From Curtobacterium sp. MMLR14_010 (GTDB taxonomy: Bacteria > Actinomycetota > Actinomycetes > Actinomycetales > Microbacteriaceae), in NCBI RefSeq assembly GCF_001865015.1, contig NZ_MJGV01000022.1:1-64000 (forward strand): a stretch of 64,000 nucleotides of DNA, read 5' to 3'. This document shows positions 1 through 9,047 of the stretch, one piece after another. Under the pieces are notes generated by a model that saw nothing but the letters and a program-made list of their open reading frames with translations, searched no databases and had not been told where the DNA came from. The translations under genes were made by a program, and so were the position numbers. Position 1 is the stretch's first letter. Every line of letters starts with the position of its first letter.

Positions 1-42
1 GAACGACAACGCCGCTGTCGTACGACGACCACGATGTCGTTC
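1..42. promoter_or_regulatory. Symmetric multi-half-site element at the window edge
   Basis: The first 42 bases are arranged symmetrically. GAACGACA (1-8) and TGTCGTTC (35-42) are exact reverse complements, each 8 bp from a central 10-bp perfect palindrome GTCGTACGAC (17-26). Read as half-sites, TGTCGTWC recurs at 16-23 and 35-42, 19 bp apart, with the mirror copies on the other strand. It could be a multi-site operator or a cruciform/hairpin. The gene it would serve lies left of the window. Confidence 0.35.
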
Positions 43-133
43 CGAGTCGGGGGGCGTCGGCGCGGGGACAGCGGGGCCGGGCACGGGGTGCGGGGACAGG
101 CGGGGGCGCTGGTGATGCAGCCGGGGACGCGCA

Positions 134-165
134 GAGCCCCCGGCCACGGGCGTGGTCGGGGGCTC
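134..165 (-). terminator. Hairpin terminator downstream of the MFS gene
   Basis: Fifteen-base arms (134-148 and 151-165) pair with a single mismatch around a 2-nt loop and begin about 20 nt after the stop codon of the minus-strand MFS gene. No T-run is obvious, as is common for terminators in high-GC actinobacteria. Confidence 0.6.
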
Positions 166-185
166 CGGGACGAGCGGCGGGGGTG

Positions 186-1781
186 CTAGGCGCCGGCGTG
201 CTTGCCGTGGTGGTCGGTCGCCGCGAGTTCCTGGTCGGGAGCACTCGGGGCTGCGGAGTCCTCGGCGTCAGGCTGGGTCGTCACGGCACCGGTCTGGGCC
301 CAGGCGACGGTCTGCTTCGGCTTCGCCAGGAACAGCGCGGCGACGATGGCCGCGACGAGGACGACGGCCGGCAGGATGAGCGACTGCCCCATCGCCTTCG
401 AGAACGGGTCGAGCAGGAAGCCCGGCAGCGAACCGATCTGCTGCTCGGCACCGCCGGCGGACGCGCCACCCGACTCCGACGGGAAGTTCGCCGTGATGCG
501 GGACTCGATCAGCGCGGCGATGCCGGCCGAACCGAGGACGGCACCGATCTGCCGCGTGGTGTTGTAGACGCCAGACCCGGCTCCGGCGAGGCGCGGGGAG
601 AGGTTGCGCGTCGCCGAGACCGAGAGCGGCCCCCACATGCAGGCGTTCGCGAGGCCGAGGAGCGCACTCGGCAGGAGCACCCATCCCCAGTCGGCGTTGG
701 CGCTCAGCAGGGCGGCGAACCAGAACAGACCGCCCGAGAAGCAGGCGAGGCCGAACGCGGCGACCCAGCGCGGGTTCCACACGGTGAGCTTCTTGCCGAC
801 GAGCGGCGCGAGCCCGGCCGAGATGACCGCCTGCGGCACGAGCAGCAGCGCGGCCTGGGTCGGCGAGAAGCGGAGGACGTCCTGCGCCCACAGCATGATC
901 GGCAGCGCGAACGACGAGATGGCGACGCCGACGGCGGTGATCGCGATGTTGGCGAGGGTGAAGTTGCGGTCCTTGAACAGGCCGAGCGGCAGCAGCGGCT
1001 CGCCCTTCTGCACGCCCTGCCACACCACGAAGGCGACGAGCACCACGATGCCGGCGATGATCAGCGACCAGACGGAGATGGGCCCGGTGATGGTGCCCCA
1101 GTCGTAGGTCTCACCCTCCTGGATGCCGAAGACGAGCAAGAAGAGGCCGACCGCCGAGAGCACGATGCCGAGGTAGTCGAAGCGGTGTCGGTGCCGGTCG
1201 AACGTCGGGACGAAGCGCTGCGCGAGCACGAAGGCGACCACGCCGACGGGGACGTTGACGAAGAAGATCCACTCCCAGCCGAAGCCGTCGACGAGCAAGC
1301 CGCCGAGGATCGGGCCGACGAGCGAGGCCACACCGGCGACCGCGCCCCAGAGGCCCATGGCGGCGCCACGGTTCTGCGGCGGGAAGATGCGCGTGATGAC
1401 GGCCATCGTCTGCGGGGTCATCATCGCGGCGCCGAGGCCCTGGACCACGCGGGCGATGATGAGCACCTCGATGGAGCCGGCCAGGCCGCACCAGAGGCTG
1501 GCGAGCGTGAAGACGACGAGCCCGACCTGGTAGAGGACCTTCGGGCCGAAGCGGTCCCCGAGGCGCCCGGTTATGAGCAGCGGCACGGCGTACGCGAGGA
1601 GGTAGGCGCTGGTCACCCAGATCACGGCGTTGATGTCGGCGTCGAGGGCCTTGGCGATGGTGGGGGTGGCGACGGACACGATGGTCGAGTCGACGAGGAT
1701 CATGAAGAAGCCCACGACCAGGGCCCAGAGGGCCGGCCACGGCTTCTTCTCGGTCGTCCGCGGGGGCGTGACGGTGGTCAT
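186..1781 (-). CDS. MFS transporter, DHA2 family (14-TM drug:H+ antiporter type)
   Basis: The 531-aa product is a proton-driven multidrug exporter of the EmrB/QacA type in the cytoplasmic membrane. Visible family marks are the D1-like stretch VDSTIVSVATP (about residues 30-40), motif A GRLGDRFGPK (72-81) in the 2-3 loop, and motif C ending GPILGG (about 156-161), typical of antiporters. The length fits the 14-helix DHA2 class. The ATG start overlaps the stop codon of the PadR gene by 4 bp (ATGA), so the two are co-transcribed and the pump is very probably controlled by that regulator. The substrate cannot be read from the sequence. Confidence 0.9.
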   Translation of the reverse strand: MTTVTPPRTTEKKPWPALWALVVGFFMILVDSTIVSVATPTIAKALDADINAVIWVTSAYLLAYAVPLLITGRLGDRFGPKVLYQVGLVVFTLASLWCGLAGSIEVLIIARVVQGLGAAMMTPQTMAVITRIFPPQNRGAAMGLWGAVAGVASLVGPILGGLLVDGFGWEWIFFVNVPVGVVAFVLAQRFVPTFDRHRHRFDYLGIVLSAVGLFLLVFGIQEGETYDWGTITGPISVWSLIIAGIVVLVAFVVWQGVQKGEPLLPLGLFKDRNFTLANIAITAVGVAISSFALPIMLWAQDVLRFSPTQAALLLVPQAVISAGLAPLVGKKLTVWNPRWVAAFGLACFSGGLFWFAALLSANADWGWVLLPSALLGLANACMWGPLSVSATRNLSPRLAGAGSGVYNTTRQIGAVLGSAGIAALIESRITANFPSESGGASAGGAEQQIGSLPGFLLDPFSKAMGQSLILPAVVLVAAIVAALFLAKPKQTVAWAQTGAVTTQPDAEDSAAPSAPDQELAATDHHGKHAGA

Positions 1782-2398
1782 CGAGTGTGTTCCTTGCTGT
1801 CGAGGGTGGTGTCAGTGCGGGCGGACGGGCCGGTGCCGGGGTCCGTCCAGGGGACGTCGCCGCTCTCGATGCGGGCGACGGTGGCGCGGAGCCACTCGAT
1901 CTGAGCGGTGAGCATCGCATGGACGTACGACACGTCCAGCCACCAGCGCTCCGGCAGCGCCTTGGCCGAGACGACCGCGTTGATCTCGTCCAGTTCGGCC
2001 CGTTGCGACTCGAGTGCCGCGACGCGGTCCGTGAGCGAGGAGACCGCCTCTGCCTGCGGGAGGTTCTCGATCTCCGCGAGCGCGAGGTGGAAGACCGGGT
2101 ACTCGTCGGCGGGTGCGGAGATCAGCTCGAGCAACCCGTCGTGCAGGGCGGCGCGGCCGGCGTCCGTGATCGCGTAGGTCGTGCGCTCGGGACGGTTGCC
2201 CTCGCGGTCAGTGCCGACGACAGCTGCGTGCCCGTGCTCCACGAGGCGCCCGACCTGGTGGTAGAGCGTGCCGGGTCGCACCTTCACGTTCCGAGCGTCC
2301 CGACGGTGGGTCATGGTCTGGAACATCTCGTACGGGTGCGACGGTCCCTCGTTGAGGAGTCCGAGCGCGGCGTACGCGAGCGGCGTGAGCGACGCCAT
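1778..2398 (-). CDS. PadR family transcriptional regulator
   Basis: This 206-aa protein starts with a PadR winged helix (LGLLNEGPSHPYEMFQTM, then VRPGTLYHQVGRLVEHG). A C-terminal helical part of the Vir_act_alpha type (about residues 95-185) mediates dimerisation in this family. I chose the ATG at 2398 because AGGAGG lies 8 nt upstream; upstream codons in the same frame would run through the promoter. It is first in a two-gene operon with the MFS pump, the usual layout for ligand-responsive efflux control. Repeated TGTTCGA half-sites in its own promoter suggest autoregulation. The inducing ligand is unknown. Confidence 0.88.
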   Translation of the reverse strand: MASLTPLAYAALGLLNEGPSHPYEMFQTMTHRRDARNVKVRPGTLYHQVGRLVEHGHAAVVGTDREGNRPERTTYAITDAGRAALHDGLLELISAPADEYPVFHLALAEIENLPQAEAVSSLTDRVAALESQRAELDEINAVVSAKALPERWWLDVSYVHAMLTAQIEWLRATVARIESGDVPWTDPGTGPSARTDTTLDSKEHTR

Positions 2399-2414
2399 CC
2401 GAGCCTCCTGTCCG

Positions 2415-2458
2415 TGTTCGATGCCGAATGTTCGACTTGGAATATACGTCTTCGAACA
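2415..2458. promoter_or_regulatory. Candidate PadR operator: three TGTTCGA half-sites
   Basis: TGTTCGA occurs at 2415-2421 and 2429-2435 and as its reverse complement TCGAACA at 2452-2458. The last two form a perfect inverted repeat around the -10 region of the padR promoter. Binding here would block transcription of padR and the pump. The assignment to PadR is inferred from position. Confidence 0.55.
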
Positions 2459-2469
2459 GTTCTCCACAA
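2441..2469 (-). promoter_or_regulatory. Promoter of the padR-MFS operon
   Basis: On the minus strand a -35-like TTGTGG (2464-2469) is followed after exactly 17 bp by a -10-like TATATT (2441-2446). It lies about 43 bp upstream of the padR start and is conspicuously A+T rich for this genome. One TGTTCGA half-site falls in the spacer. Confidence 0.55.
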
Positions 2470-2544
2470 CCGCACCCGGCGCGACGTGCGCGCCACCTAG
2501 ACTGGAGCGGTCCCCACCCGATTCCCCCGTGCTGGAGTGAACAC

Positions 2545-2814
2545 GTGCCAACGATCGTCGTCGAGGTCATGCCGAAGGCCGAGATCCTCGACCCCCAGGG
2601 CAAGGCGGTGGGCAACGCCCTCGCCCGCCTCGGAAAGAACGACCTGACCAACGTCCGCATCGGCAAGCGATTCGAGGTGCAGGTCGACGGCCCCGTCGAC
2701 GACGCCAAGCTCGCCGAGGTCCGCGAGATCGCGGTGGACGTCTTCTCCAACGCCGTGATCGAGGACGTCGTCTCGGTCACCGTCGACGACACCGAGGACG
2801 GCGTCGCCAAGTGA
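2545..2814 (+). CDS. purS: Phosphoribosylformylglycinamidine synthase subunit PurS
   Basis: This 89-aa protein is the small structural subunit of the three-part FGAM synthase (PurS-PurQ-PurL), which converts FGAR to FGAM with glutamine and ATP in purine synthesis. The PurS hallmark is the start [19 protein letters not shown], followed by the short alpha/beta domain. I chose the GTG at 2545: the family starts within a few residues of this point, and GGAG lies about 7 nt upstream. Its stop overlaps the purQ start (GTGA), so translation is probably coupled. It is transcribed divergently from padR. A -10-like TAGACT at 2498-2503 is the only promoter hint. Confidence 0.93.
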   Translation: MPTIVVEVMPKAEILDPQGKAVGNALARLGKNDLTNVRIGKRFEVQVDGPVDDAKLAEVREIAVDVFSNAVIEDVVSVTVDDTEDGVAK

Positions 2815-3515
2815 CCGCCATGCGCATCGGTGTGATCACGTTCCCCGGTTCGCTCGACGACCGCGACGCCCAGCGTGCAGTCCGTCTGGCCGGTGCCGAC
2901 CCGGTCGCCCTGTGGCACGGCGACCACGACCTGCAGGGCGTCGACGCGATCGTGCTGCCCGGCGGGTTCTCCTACGGTGACTACCTCCGCGCCGGGGCCA
3001 TCGCCGCGAAGGCCCCGATCATGGCCGAGGTCATCGACGCCGCCGGCAAGGGCATGCCCGTGCTCGGCATCTGCAACGGCTTCCAGATGCTCGCCGAGGC
3101 CCGTCTGGTCCCCGGCGCGCACACGCGGAACGCCCACCAGCAGTTCATCCGCCGCGACCAGAAGCTGCGCGTCGAGAACGCCGACACCGCCTGGACGAAC
3201 GGCTTCGCGACCCAGCAGGAGATCACCATCCCGCTGAAGAACGCCGACGGCCGCTTCGTGGCTGACGCCGACGAGATCAAGCGCATCGAGGACAACGGCC
3301 AGGTCGTCTTCCGCTACGTCGGCGTGAACCCGAACGGGTCGATCGACGACATCGCCGGCGTCTCGAACGAGCGCGGCAACGTCGTCGGCCTGATGCCGCA
3401 CCCCGAGCACGCGACCGAGCCCGGCTTCGGCCCGGACACCCCCGCGGCGATGGCCTCCGGTACGGACGGCCTCACCTTCTTCACCTCCGTGATCGAGTCG
3501 ACGCTCGTCAAGTGA
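2811..3515 (+). CDS. purQ: Phosphoribosylformylglycinamidine synthase, glutaminase subunit PurQ
   Basis: This 234-aa class I glutamine amidotransferase releases ammonia from glutamine for PurL. The nucleophile is Cys88 in GICNGF, and the partner His197 and Glu199 lie in [22 protein letters not shown] (50-65) is the typical PurQ oxyanion-strand region. It begins with a GTG overlapping the purS stop; an ATG three codons on (2820) is an alternative. Its own stop overlaps the purL GTG. The short separate glutaminase, rather than a fused large PurL, fits Gram-positive bacteria and actinobacteria. Confidence 0.95.
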   Translation: MTAMRIGVITFPGSLDDRDAQRAVRLAGADPVALWHGDHDLQGVDAIVLPGGFSYGDYLRAGAIAAKAPIMAEVIDAAGKGMPVLGICNGFQMLAEARLVPGAHTRNAHQQFIRRDQKLRVENADTAWTNGFATQQEITIPLKNADGRFVADADEIKRIEDNGQVVFRYVGVNPNGSIDDIAGVSNERGNVVGLMPHPEHATEPGFGPDTPAAMASGTDGLTFFTSVIESTLVK

Positions 3516-5932
3516 CGACGCCGACGCCAGTGACAGGGAACAACACCACCGTGACGACCCACGTGCGCCCGAAGCCCGACACCGTGCAGGACGCCGCCGA
3601 GACGCCCGACAAGGAGCAGCCCTACGAGGCGCTCGGGCTCAAGGCGGACGAGTACGCGAAGATCCGCGAGATCCTGGGCCGCCGCCCCACCTCGGGTGAG
3701 CTCGCCATGTACTCCGTGATGTGGTCGGAGCACTGCTCGTACAAGTCGAGCAAGAACTACCTCCGGCAGTTCGGCCAGAAGGTCACGCCGGAGATGCAGA
3801 AGGACCTGATGGTCGGCATGGGCGAGAACGCCGGTGTCGTCGACGTGGGCAACGGCTGGGCGGTGACCTTCAAGGTCGAGTCGCACAACCACCCGTCCTA
3901 CATCGAGCCGTACCAGGGTGCTGCCACCGGCGTCGGTGGCATCGTCCGCGACATCATCTCGATGGGTGCCCGCCCGGTCGCCGTGATGGACCAGCTCCGC
4001 TTCGGTGCGATCGACCACGAGGACACCGCGCGCGTCGTGCACGGCGTCGTCGGCGGCATCTCGTTCTACGGCAACTGCCTCGGCCTGCCGAACATCGGCG
4101 GCGAGACCTACTTCGACCCGGTGTACCAGGGCAACCCGCTCGTGAACGCCCTCGCCGTCGGTGTCCTCCGTCACGAGGACCTCCACCTGGCGAACGCGTC
4201 CGGCACCGGCAACAAGATCGTGCTCTTCGGCGCTCGGACCGGTGGCGACGGTATCGGCGGCGCGTCGATCCTGGCGTCCGACACCTTCACCGAGGGCGGC
4301 CCGACCAAGCGTCCGGCCGTCCAGGTCGGTGACCCCTTCGCCGAGAAGGTGCTCATCGAGTGCTGCCTCGAGCTGTTCCAGAAGGACCTCGTCGAGGGCA
4401 TCCAGGACCTCGGCGCCGCGGGCATCTCGTGCGCCACGTCCGAGCTCGCCAGCAACGGCGACGGCGGCATGCACATCTCGCTCGACGACGTCCTGCTCCG
4501 CGACCCCACGCTCACGGCCGAGGAGATCCTCATGTCGGAGAGCCAGGAGCGGATGATGGCCGTCGTCCGTCCCGACAAGCTCGACGCCTTCCTCGAGGTC
4601 GTCGGCAAGTGGGAGGTCGAGACCAGCGTGCTCGGCGAGGTCACCGGCACCGGCCGGCTCGTCATCGACTGGCAGGGCCAGGAGATAGTCAACGTCGACC
4701 CGCGCACCGTCGCCGTCGACGGCCCCGTGTACGACCGCCCCGTCGCCTACCCGACGTGGATCGACGCGCTCCAGGCCGACGGCGCCGAGTCGCTCGACCG
4801 CCCGGAGACCGGCCCGGCGCTGAAGGCCCAGTTCCTGCAGCTCCTCAGCTCGCCGAACCTGTCGGACAAGCGCTGGATCACGAACCAGTACGACACCTAC
4901 GTGCTCGGCAACACCGCGCTGTCCTTCCCCGACGACGGCGGCATGATCCGCGTCGACGAGGAGACCGGGCTCGGCGTCGCGATCGCCACGGACGCCAACG
5001 GCCGCTACTGCCAGCTCGACCCGAAGCAGGGCGCACGCCTGGCCCTCGCCGAGGCCTACCGGAACGTCGCCGTCACCGGCGCGGTCCCCGCGGCGGTCAC
5101 CGACTGCCTGAACTTCGGGTCGCCGGAGAACCCCGAGGTGATGTGGCAGTTCTCGCAGGCCGTCGAGGGCCTGGCGGACGGCTGCATGGAACTCGGGATC
5201 CCGGTCACCGGCGGCAACGTGTCGTTCTACAACCAGACCGGTTCGACGCCGATCCACCCGACGCCGGTCGTCGGCGTGCTCGGCGTGATCGACGACGTCG
5301 CCAAGCGCATCCCCTCGGGCTGGCAGGACGACGGCCACAACCTCTACCTGCTCGGCACGACGAGCCTCGAGCTCGACGGCTCCGCGTGGGCGGGCACCGT
5401 GCACGGGCACCTCGGCGGGCGTCCCCCGGCGGTCGACCTCGGCCGCGAGAAGGCGCTCGGCGAACTGCTCCGCGCGGCGACCGACGAGCAGCTGCTCACG
5501 AGCGCCCACGACCTGTCGGACGGCGGCCTCGGCCAGACGCTCGCCGAGGGGGTCCTCCGCTTCGGTGTCGGCGCGCGCGTCGTGCTCGACGAGCTGCAGG
5601 AGCGCGACGGGATCGACACCGCGACCGCACTGTTCTCCGAGTCGACCGGCCGTGTCGTCGTGTCCGTCCGCCGCGAGGACGACGTCCGCTTCCAAGGCCT
5701 GTGCAACGGCCGTGGCTTCCCGGTCCTGCGCATCGGCGTGACCGACGGGCACTCGCAGGCGCTCGAGGTCCAGGGGGCGTTCACCGCCAGCATCGACGAG
5801 CTGCGCACCACGCACGGTTCGACGATGCCGACCCGCTTCGGCGACGTCATCCAGGAGACCGTGACCGAGGGCGTCCTGGGCCGCGGCCCGCTCGCCTCCG
5901 ACGGCACCTTCTCGCCCCGCACTGACAGCTGA
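3512..5932 (+). CDS. purL: Phosphoribosylformylglycinamidine synthase subunit PurL
   Basis: This 806-aa protein is the synthetase subunit that binds FGAR and ATP and accepts ammonia from PurQ. Clear features are [14 protein letters not shown] (residues 71-84, with His74), [20 protein letters not shown] (124-143) and two AIRS/AIRS_C halves, the second beginning around residue 460. It has the length of the small-type PurL plus an N-terminal extension of about 35 residues. The GTG at 3512 overlaps the purQ stop. A second GTG at 3551 would remove 13 residues and cannot be excluded. It is last of three overlapping genes. Confidence 0.95.
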   Translation: MTTPTPVTGNNTTVTTHVRPKPDTVQDAAETPDKEQPYEALGLKADEYAKIREILGRRPTSGELAMYSVMWSEHCSYKSSKNYLRQFGQKVTPEMQKDLMVGMGENAGVVDVGNGWAVTFKVESHNHPSYIEPYQGAATGVGGIVRDIISMGARPVAVMDQLRFGAIDHEDTARVVHGVVGGISFYGNCLGLPNIGGETYFDPVYQGNPLVNALAVGVLRHEDLHLANASGTGNKIVLFGARTGGDGIGGASILASDTFTEGGPTKRPAVQVGDPFAEKVLIECCLELFQKDLVEGIQDLGAAGISCATSELASNGDGGMHISLDDVLLRDPTLTAEEILMSESQERMMAVVRPDKLDAFLEVVGKWEVETSVLGEVTGTGRLVIDWQGQEIVNVDPRTVAVDGPVYDRPVAYPTWIDALQADGAESLDRPETGPALKAQFLQLLSSPNLSDKRWITNQYDTYVLGNTALSFPDDGGMIRVDEETGLGVAIATDANGRYCQLDPKQGARLALAEAYRNVAVTGAVPAAVTDCLNFGSPENPEVMWQFSQAVEGLADGCMELGIPVTGGNVSFYNQTGSTPIHPTPVVGVLGVIDDVAKRIPSGWQDDGHNLYLLGTTSLELDGSAWAGTVHGHLGGRPPAVDLGREKALGELLRAATDEQLLTSAHDLSDGGLGQTLAEGVLRFGVGARVVLDELQERDGIDTATALFSESTGRVVVSVRREDDVRFQGLCNGRGFPVLRIGVTDGHSQALEVQGAFTASIDELRTTHGSTMPTRFGDVIQETVTEGVLGRGPLASDGTFSPRTDS

Positions 5933-5945
5933 GCGGCGGAACGCG

Positions 5946-6866
5946 ATGTCGATCGTCACGCTGCCCTTCGCCGAGCTCGTCGACCGGTTCGGCCCGGTGC
6001 CGGACGGGATCGAGCTCGACGTGTGGGACGTCGAGGCACCCCACGAGCGCCCCGACGAAGTCGCCATCGCGTTCCTGCCGTTCTACTTCGGTGGGCGCCA
6101 CCGCTGGCAGTACGTGCACGACCTGCCGAACCTCCAGCTGCTGCAGCTGCCGAGCGCCGGCTACGAGCACGCGCTGCCGCACGTCCCGGGGCACGCTGCC
6201 CTGGCGAACGGCCGCGGGATCCACGACGACGAGACCGCCGAGCTCGCCGTCGGCCTGACGCTGACGGTGCTCCGCGAGATCGGTGCCTTCCAGTTCGACC
6301 GCGCTGCCGGCATCTGGGACGCCCGCGAGACCCGCTCGCTCGCCGACCGTCGCGTGACGGTCGTCGGGTACGGGGCCATCGGCGGCGCGATCGCGACGCG
6401 CTTCGAGGCCTTCAAGACCGACGTCCGCGTCGTCGCCCGGACCGCCCGAGAGCAGGACGGCCGCCACGTGCACGCGTTCGGCGAACTGCCTGAGCTCGCG
6501 CGGACGACCGACGTCCTGGTGCTCATCGCCCCGCTCACCGACGAGACCGAGGGGCTCGTCGACGCCGCCCTCCTGGCCGCGCTGCCCGACGGCGCCGTCG
6601 TCGTGAACGTCGCGCGCGGCAAGGTCGTCGACACGGACGCACTCGTCGCCGAGCTGCAGCGCGGTCGACTGTCGGCAGGGCTCGACGTCACCGACCCGGA
6701 GCCGCTGCCCGAGGGGCACCCGCTGTGGACGACGCCGAACACGGTGCTCACGCCGCACGTCGGGGGCAACACGGACCTCAGCGTGCCGCGGTCGATCGAG
6801 CTGATGCGTCGGCAGGTCGCCGCACTGGCCGAGGGTCGGACGTTCGAGAACCTCATCGAGCGCTGA
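5946..6866 (+). CDS. D-isomer-specific 2-hydroxyacid dehydrogenase family protein
   Basis: This 306-aa NAD(P)-dependent oxidoreductase interconverts a 2-keto acid and a D-2-hydroxy acid. The nucleotide-binding loop is GYGAIG (141-146). The catalytic set is Arg224 in NVARGKVVDTDAL, Glu252 in TDPEPLPEGHPLW and His271 in TPHVGGNT. The N-terminal catalytic domain is short and divergent, so a specific substrate such as glyoxylate or phosphoglycerate cannot be assigned. It starts 13 bp after purL and may be read from the pur operon, although a link to purine synthesis is not evident. Confidence 0.85.
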   Translation: MSIVTLPFAELVDRFGPVPDGIELDVWDVEAPHERPDEVAIAFLPFYFGGRHRWQYVHDLPNLQLLQLPSAGYEHALPHVPGHAALANGRGIHDDETAELAVGLTLTVLREIGAFQFDRAAGIWDARETRSLADRRVTVVGYGAIGGAIATRFEAFKTDVRVVARTAREQDGRHVHAFGELPELARTTDVLVLIAPLTDETEGLVDAALLAALPDGAVVVNVARGKVVDTDALVAELQRGRLSAGLDVTDPEPLPEGHPLWTTPNTVLTPHVGGNTDLSVPRSIELMRRQVAALAEGRTFENLIER

Positions 6867-6915
6867 CCCGGCGCTCGGCAGCACGGGCAGCACGGGCAGG
6901 ACCCGAGCGTCCGGG
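6867..6915. terminator. Bidirectional terminator between convergent genes
   Basis: CCCGGCGCTCGG (6867-6878) pairs with CCGAGCGTCCGGG (6903-6915) with one bulged base. The loop carries a 9-bp direct repeat, GCAGCACGG. It lies exactly between the stop codons of the dehydrogenase (+) and the lactonase-like gene (-). Confidence 0.6.
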
Positions 6916-8112
6916 CTACACCGGAACGACGCAGGTGGGCGTGCCGACGGCGATCTGCGCCACGGCCTCGCCCGGCACACCGTCGTCCCCGACGGGCAGC
7001 ACCGCGATCGCGTCGGAGCGCTCGTTCGCGACCAGCACGAACCCGGGCACCCGGGCGAAGTGGCGCGGCCAGGCCCCACCGCACGGAGCGCTGCCGACGA
7101 CGGAGAGCCCGCCGTCCGAGGCGTCGAGCACGACGATCACGTCACGACCCCGGACGGCGACGGTGACGCGGCCGGTGTCGTCGGCCTCGATGTGGCTCAG
7201 CAGGGAGTCCCCCGTCGGACCGTCGAAGGTGTCCGCCGAGGCGATGACCCGCAGCACACCGGCGTCGTCGCGGCGGAGACGGTGCACGCGGCCGTCGAGC
7301 TCGCCGGCGACGATGAGGTCACCGTCGAACCAGGTCATGTGGCGCGGTCCGGCCCCCGGCGCGACGTCGTGCACCCGCACCGGCACGAGCGACACAGCAC
7401 CAGCACCAGCGGCACCATCGGCACCAGCACCACCGGCACCGGCACCGGCACCGGTACCGGGCATCTCGACCCGGAACTCGTGCAGGGCGTCCCCGCCGAG
7501 ATCGGCGACGAGCAGCGTCCCGTCCGGCGTCGGCACGGACTGGTGCGCGTGCGGCCCGTCCTGCCGATCGGCAACCGGACCGGAAGCACCAGGCAACGCC
7601 ACCGTCGCGATCGCCGACGCCGGCACCACCACGGCACCGGCGCCCCGCGCCCCCAGGACTCCGTCACTCGCAGCGACCGAGGCCGCGAACGACTCCGCTG
7701 CCTCGAGCGACACCGCGGTCACGGTGCCGGAGACGTAGTTCGTGACGACGAGCGCCCCGGACGGATCGACCTGCACGTGGCACGGCGCATTGCCGCCCGC
7801 CGTCGCGGTCCAGAGGTGCTCGAGTCCGGCACCCGAGCGGCGGAACGCACTGACGCTGCCCTCGGCGGTCTCGGACACGGTGTACACACGGTCACCGGAG
7901 ACGGCGAGGAACGACGGGTCGTCGAGCACGGCGACCGTCCCAGCGACTCCGCCGTCGACGAACGAGATGCCGGTCGCGTTCCCGCCACCCGTGGCCGTGT
8001 ACGACCCGACGAGCAACCGCAGACCCGACTCAGCAGCAGGAAGACCAGAAGCAGGAACAGAAGCAGCACCAGCAGCAGCAGCAGACCCAGCCGCAGGACC
8101 GGCGTCGCTCAC
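6916..8112 (-). CDS. Lactonase-family beta-propeller protein (Pgl/YbhE-like)
   Basis: This 398-aa protein resembles cycloisomerase-2/6-phosphogluconolactonase-type seven-bladed propellers: LLVGSYTATGGGNATGIS opens blade one, APCHVQVDPSGALVVTNY and GPRHMTWFDGDLIVAGEL are typical blade repeats. Family members hydrolyse sugar lactones, but the substrate is unproven here. No signal peptide is evident. The N-terminal 30 residues are Ala-rich, and residues about 214-240 form a Gly/Ala low-complexity insert encoded by GGCACC-like repeats. The GTG start overlaps the chorismate mutase stop (GTGA), so the pair is an operon. Confidence 0.75.
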   Translation of the reverse strand: MSDAGPAAGSAAAAGAASVPASGLPAAESGLRLLVGSYTATGGGNATGISFVDGGVAGTVAVLDDPSFLAVSGDRVYTVSETAEGSVSAFRRSGAGLEHLWTATAGGNAPCHVQVDPSGALVVTNYVSGTVTAVSLEAAESFAASVAASDGVLGARGAGAVVVPASAIATVALPGASGPVADRQDGPHAHQSVPTPDGTLLVADLGGDALHEFRVEMPGTGAGAGAGGAGADGAAGAGAVSLVPVRVHDVAPGAGPRHMTWFDGDLIVAGELDGRVHRLRRDDAGVLRVIASADTFDGPTGDSLLSHIEADDTGRVTVAVRGRDVIVVLDASDGGLSVVGSAPCGGAWPRHFARVPGFVLVANERSDAIAVLPVGDDGVPGEAVAQIAVGTPTCVVPV

Positions 8113-8432
8113 GGGGCGTCCGCCACGAGGTCCTCGCCCACGGCGATGCGCTCGTGGTGGTGGATGACCTCGGCGACGATGAAGTTCAGGAACTTCTCCG
8201 CGAACGCCGGGTCGAGGTGCGACTCGGCAGCGAGCGACCGGAGCCGTGCGACCTGGATCTGCTCGCGGCCCGGGTCGGCGGCGGGCATCCCGGCGCTGGC
8301 CTTGAGGTATCCCACACGCTGGGTGTACTTGAACCGCTCGGCGAGCATGTGGATCACGGCGGCGTCGATGTTGTCGATGCTCTGCCGGATGCTCTGGAGT
8401 TCCGCCACGGCCTCGTCGTCGTACTCGCTCAT
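8109..8432 (-). CDS. Chorismate mutase (AroQ type)
   Basis: This 107-aa protein has the all-helical AroQ chorismate mutase fold, which turns chorismate into prephenate for phenylalanine and tyrosine synthesis. Candidate active-site residues in AroQ order are Arg16, Arg33, Lys44 in YLKA, Asp53, Arg56/Glu57 and Glu88. The size matches the monofunctional actinobacterial enzymes that often partner DAHP synthase. It is upstream of, and overlaps, the lactonase-like gene. There are no other aromatic pathway genes next to it, although a shikimate dehydrogenase lies 2 kb away. Confidence 0.85.
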   Translation of the reverse strand: MSEYDDEAVAELQSIRQSIDNIDAAVIHMLAERFKYTQRVGYLKASAGMPAADPGREQIQVARLRSLAAESHLDPAFAEKFLNFIVAEVIHHHERIAVGEDLVADAP

Positions 8433-8487
8433 GTCCAGAGCCTAACGGCGGACCCTGGCGCTCACGGTCTCTGTGACAATGGGACGC

Positions 8488-8892
8488 ATGTCAGCGCTCC
8501 TCGTGATCTCGTGTGTGTGCGCAGTCCTCGCCGGACTCGTGCACGTCTACATCTTCTTCCTCGAGTCCGTGGCGTGGACCAGCCCCCGCGTCCGGAAGAT
8601 CTTCGGGATCGCCTCCGACGCCGAGGCCCGTGCCACCCGGTCGCTGGCCTTCAACCAGGGCTTCTACAACCTGTTCCTCGCGATCGGCGCGGTCCTCGGT
8701 GTCGTCTTCGTCGCGACGGGCAACCCCGCGACCGGCTGGACCCTCGTGGTGTTCGCCACGGCGAGCATGCTGGCCGCCGCCGTGATCCTCGCGGGCACGG
8801 GCCGCCGCTACCTCAACTCCGCCTTCGCGCAGGGGTCGCTGCCGCTCATCACGCTGCTCTTCGCCTTCCTCGGGTCGATGTTCGCCAACTGA
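8488..8892 (+). CDS. DUF1304 family integral membrane protein
   Basis: About 134 residues with four predicted membrane helices. The stretch RSLAFNQGFYNLFLAIGA in the middle is the recognisable DUF1304 signature. The function of this family is unknown. Three in-frame starts exist (GTG 8473, ATG 8479, ATG 8488). I take the last because it leaves the first helix at the N-terminus, but no clear ribosome-binding site decides it. It stands alone, divergent from chorismate mutase. Confidence 0.8.
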   Translation: MSALLVISCVCAVLAGLVHVYIFFLESVAWTSPRVRKIFGIASDAEARATRSLAFNQGFYNLFLAIGAVLGVVFVATGNPATGWTLVVFATASMLAAAVILAGTGRRYLNSAFAQGSLPLITLLFAFLGSMFAN

Positions 8893-8957
8893 GCGGATCC
8901 CGCACGACCGACCGAGCAGGACAGCGCAGCCCCGGCAGACACCCGGACCGCAACGGC

Positions 8958-9021
8958 CAGGAGGCCCGCCCCACCACCCACGGACCGCGAGCGGTCCCGA
9001 GATGGCGGGTCGGGCCTCCTG
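8958..9021. terminator. GGAGGC-family stem-loop, bidirectional terminator
   Basis: Outer arms CAGGAGGCCCG (8958-8968) and CGGGCCTCCTG (9011-9021) are perfectly complementary. The loop holds a further hairpin, GGACCGC (8982-8988) with GCGGTCC (8991-8997). It sits between the convergent DUF1304 and siderophore-binding genes and is followed by TCCGTC, as in the other copies of this family. Confidence 0.65.
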
Positions 9022-9047
9022 TCCGTCGCAGCAGGCGACCGCGCAGG

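Noticed and set aside
7391-7470. GGCACC repeats as a regulatory element
   Set aside because: They lie inside the lactonase-like gene and encode a Gly/Ala linker; a low-complexity coding explanation suffices.
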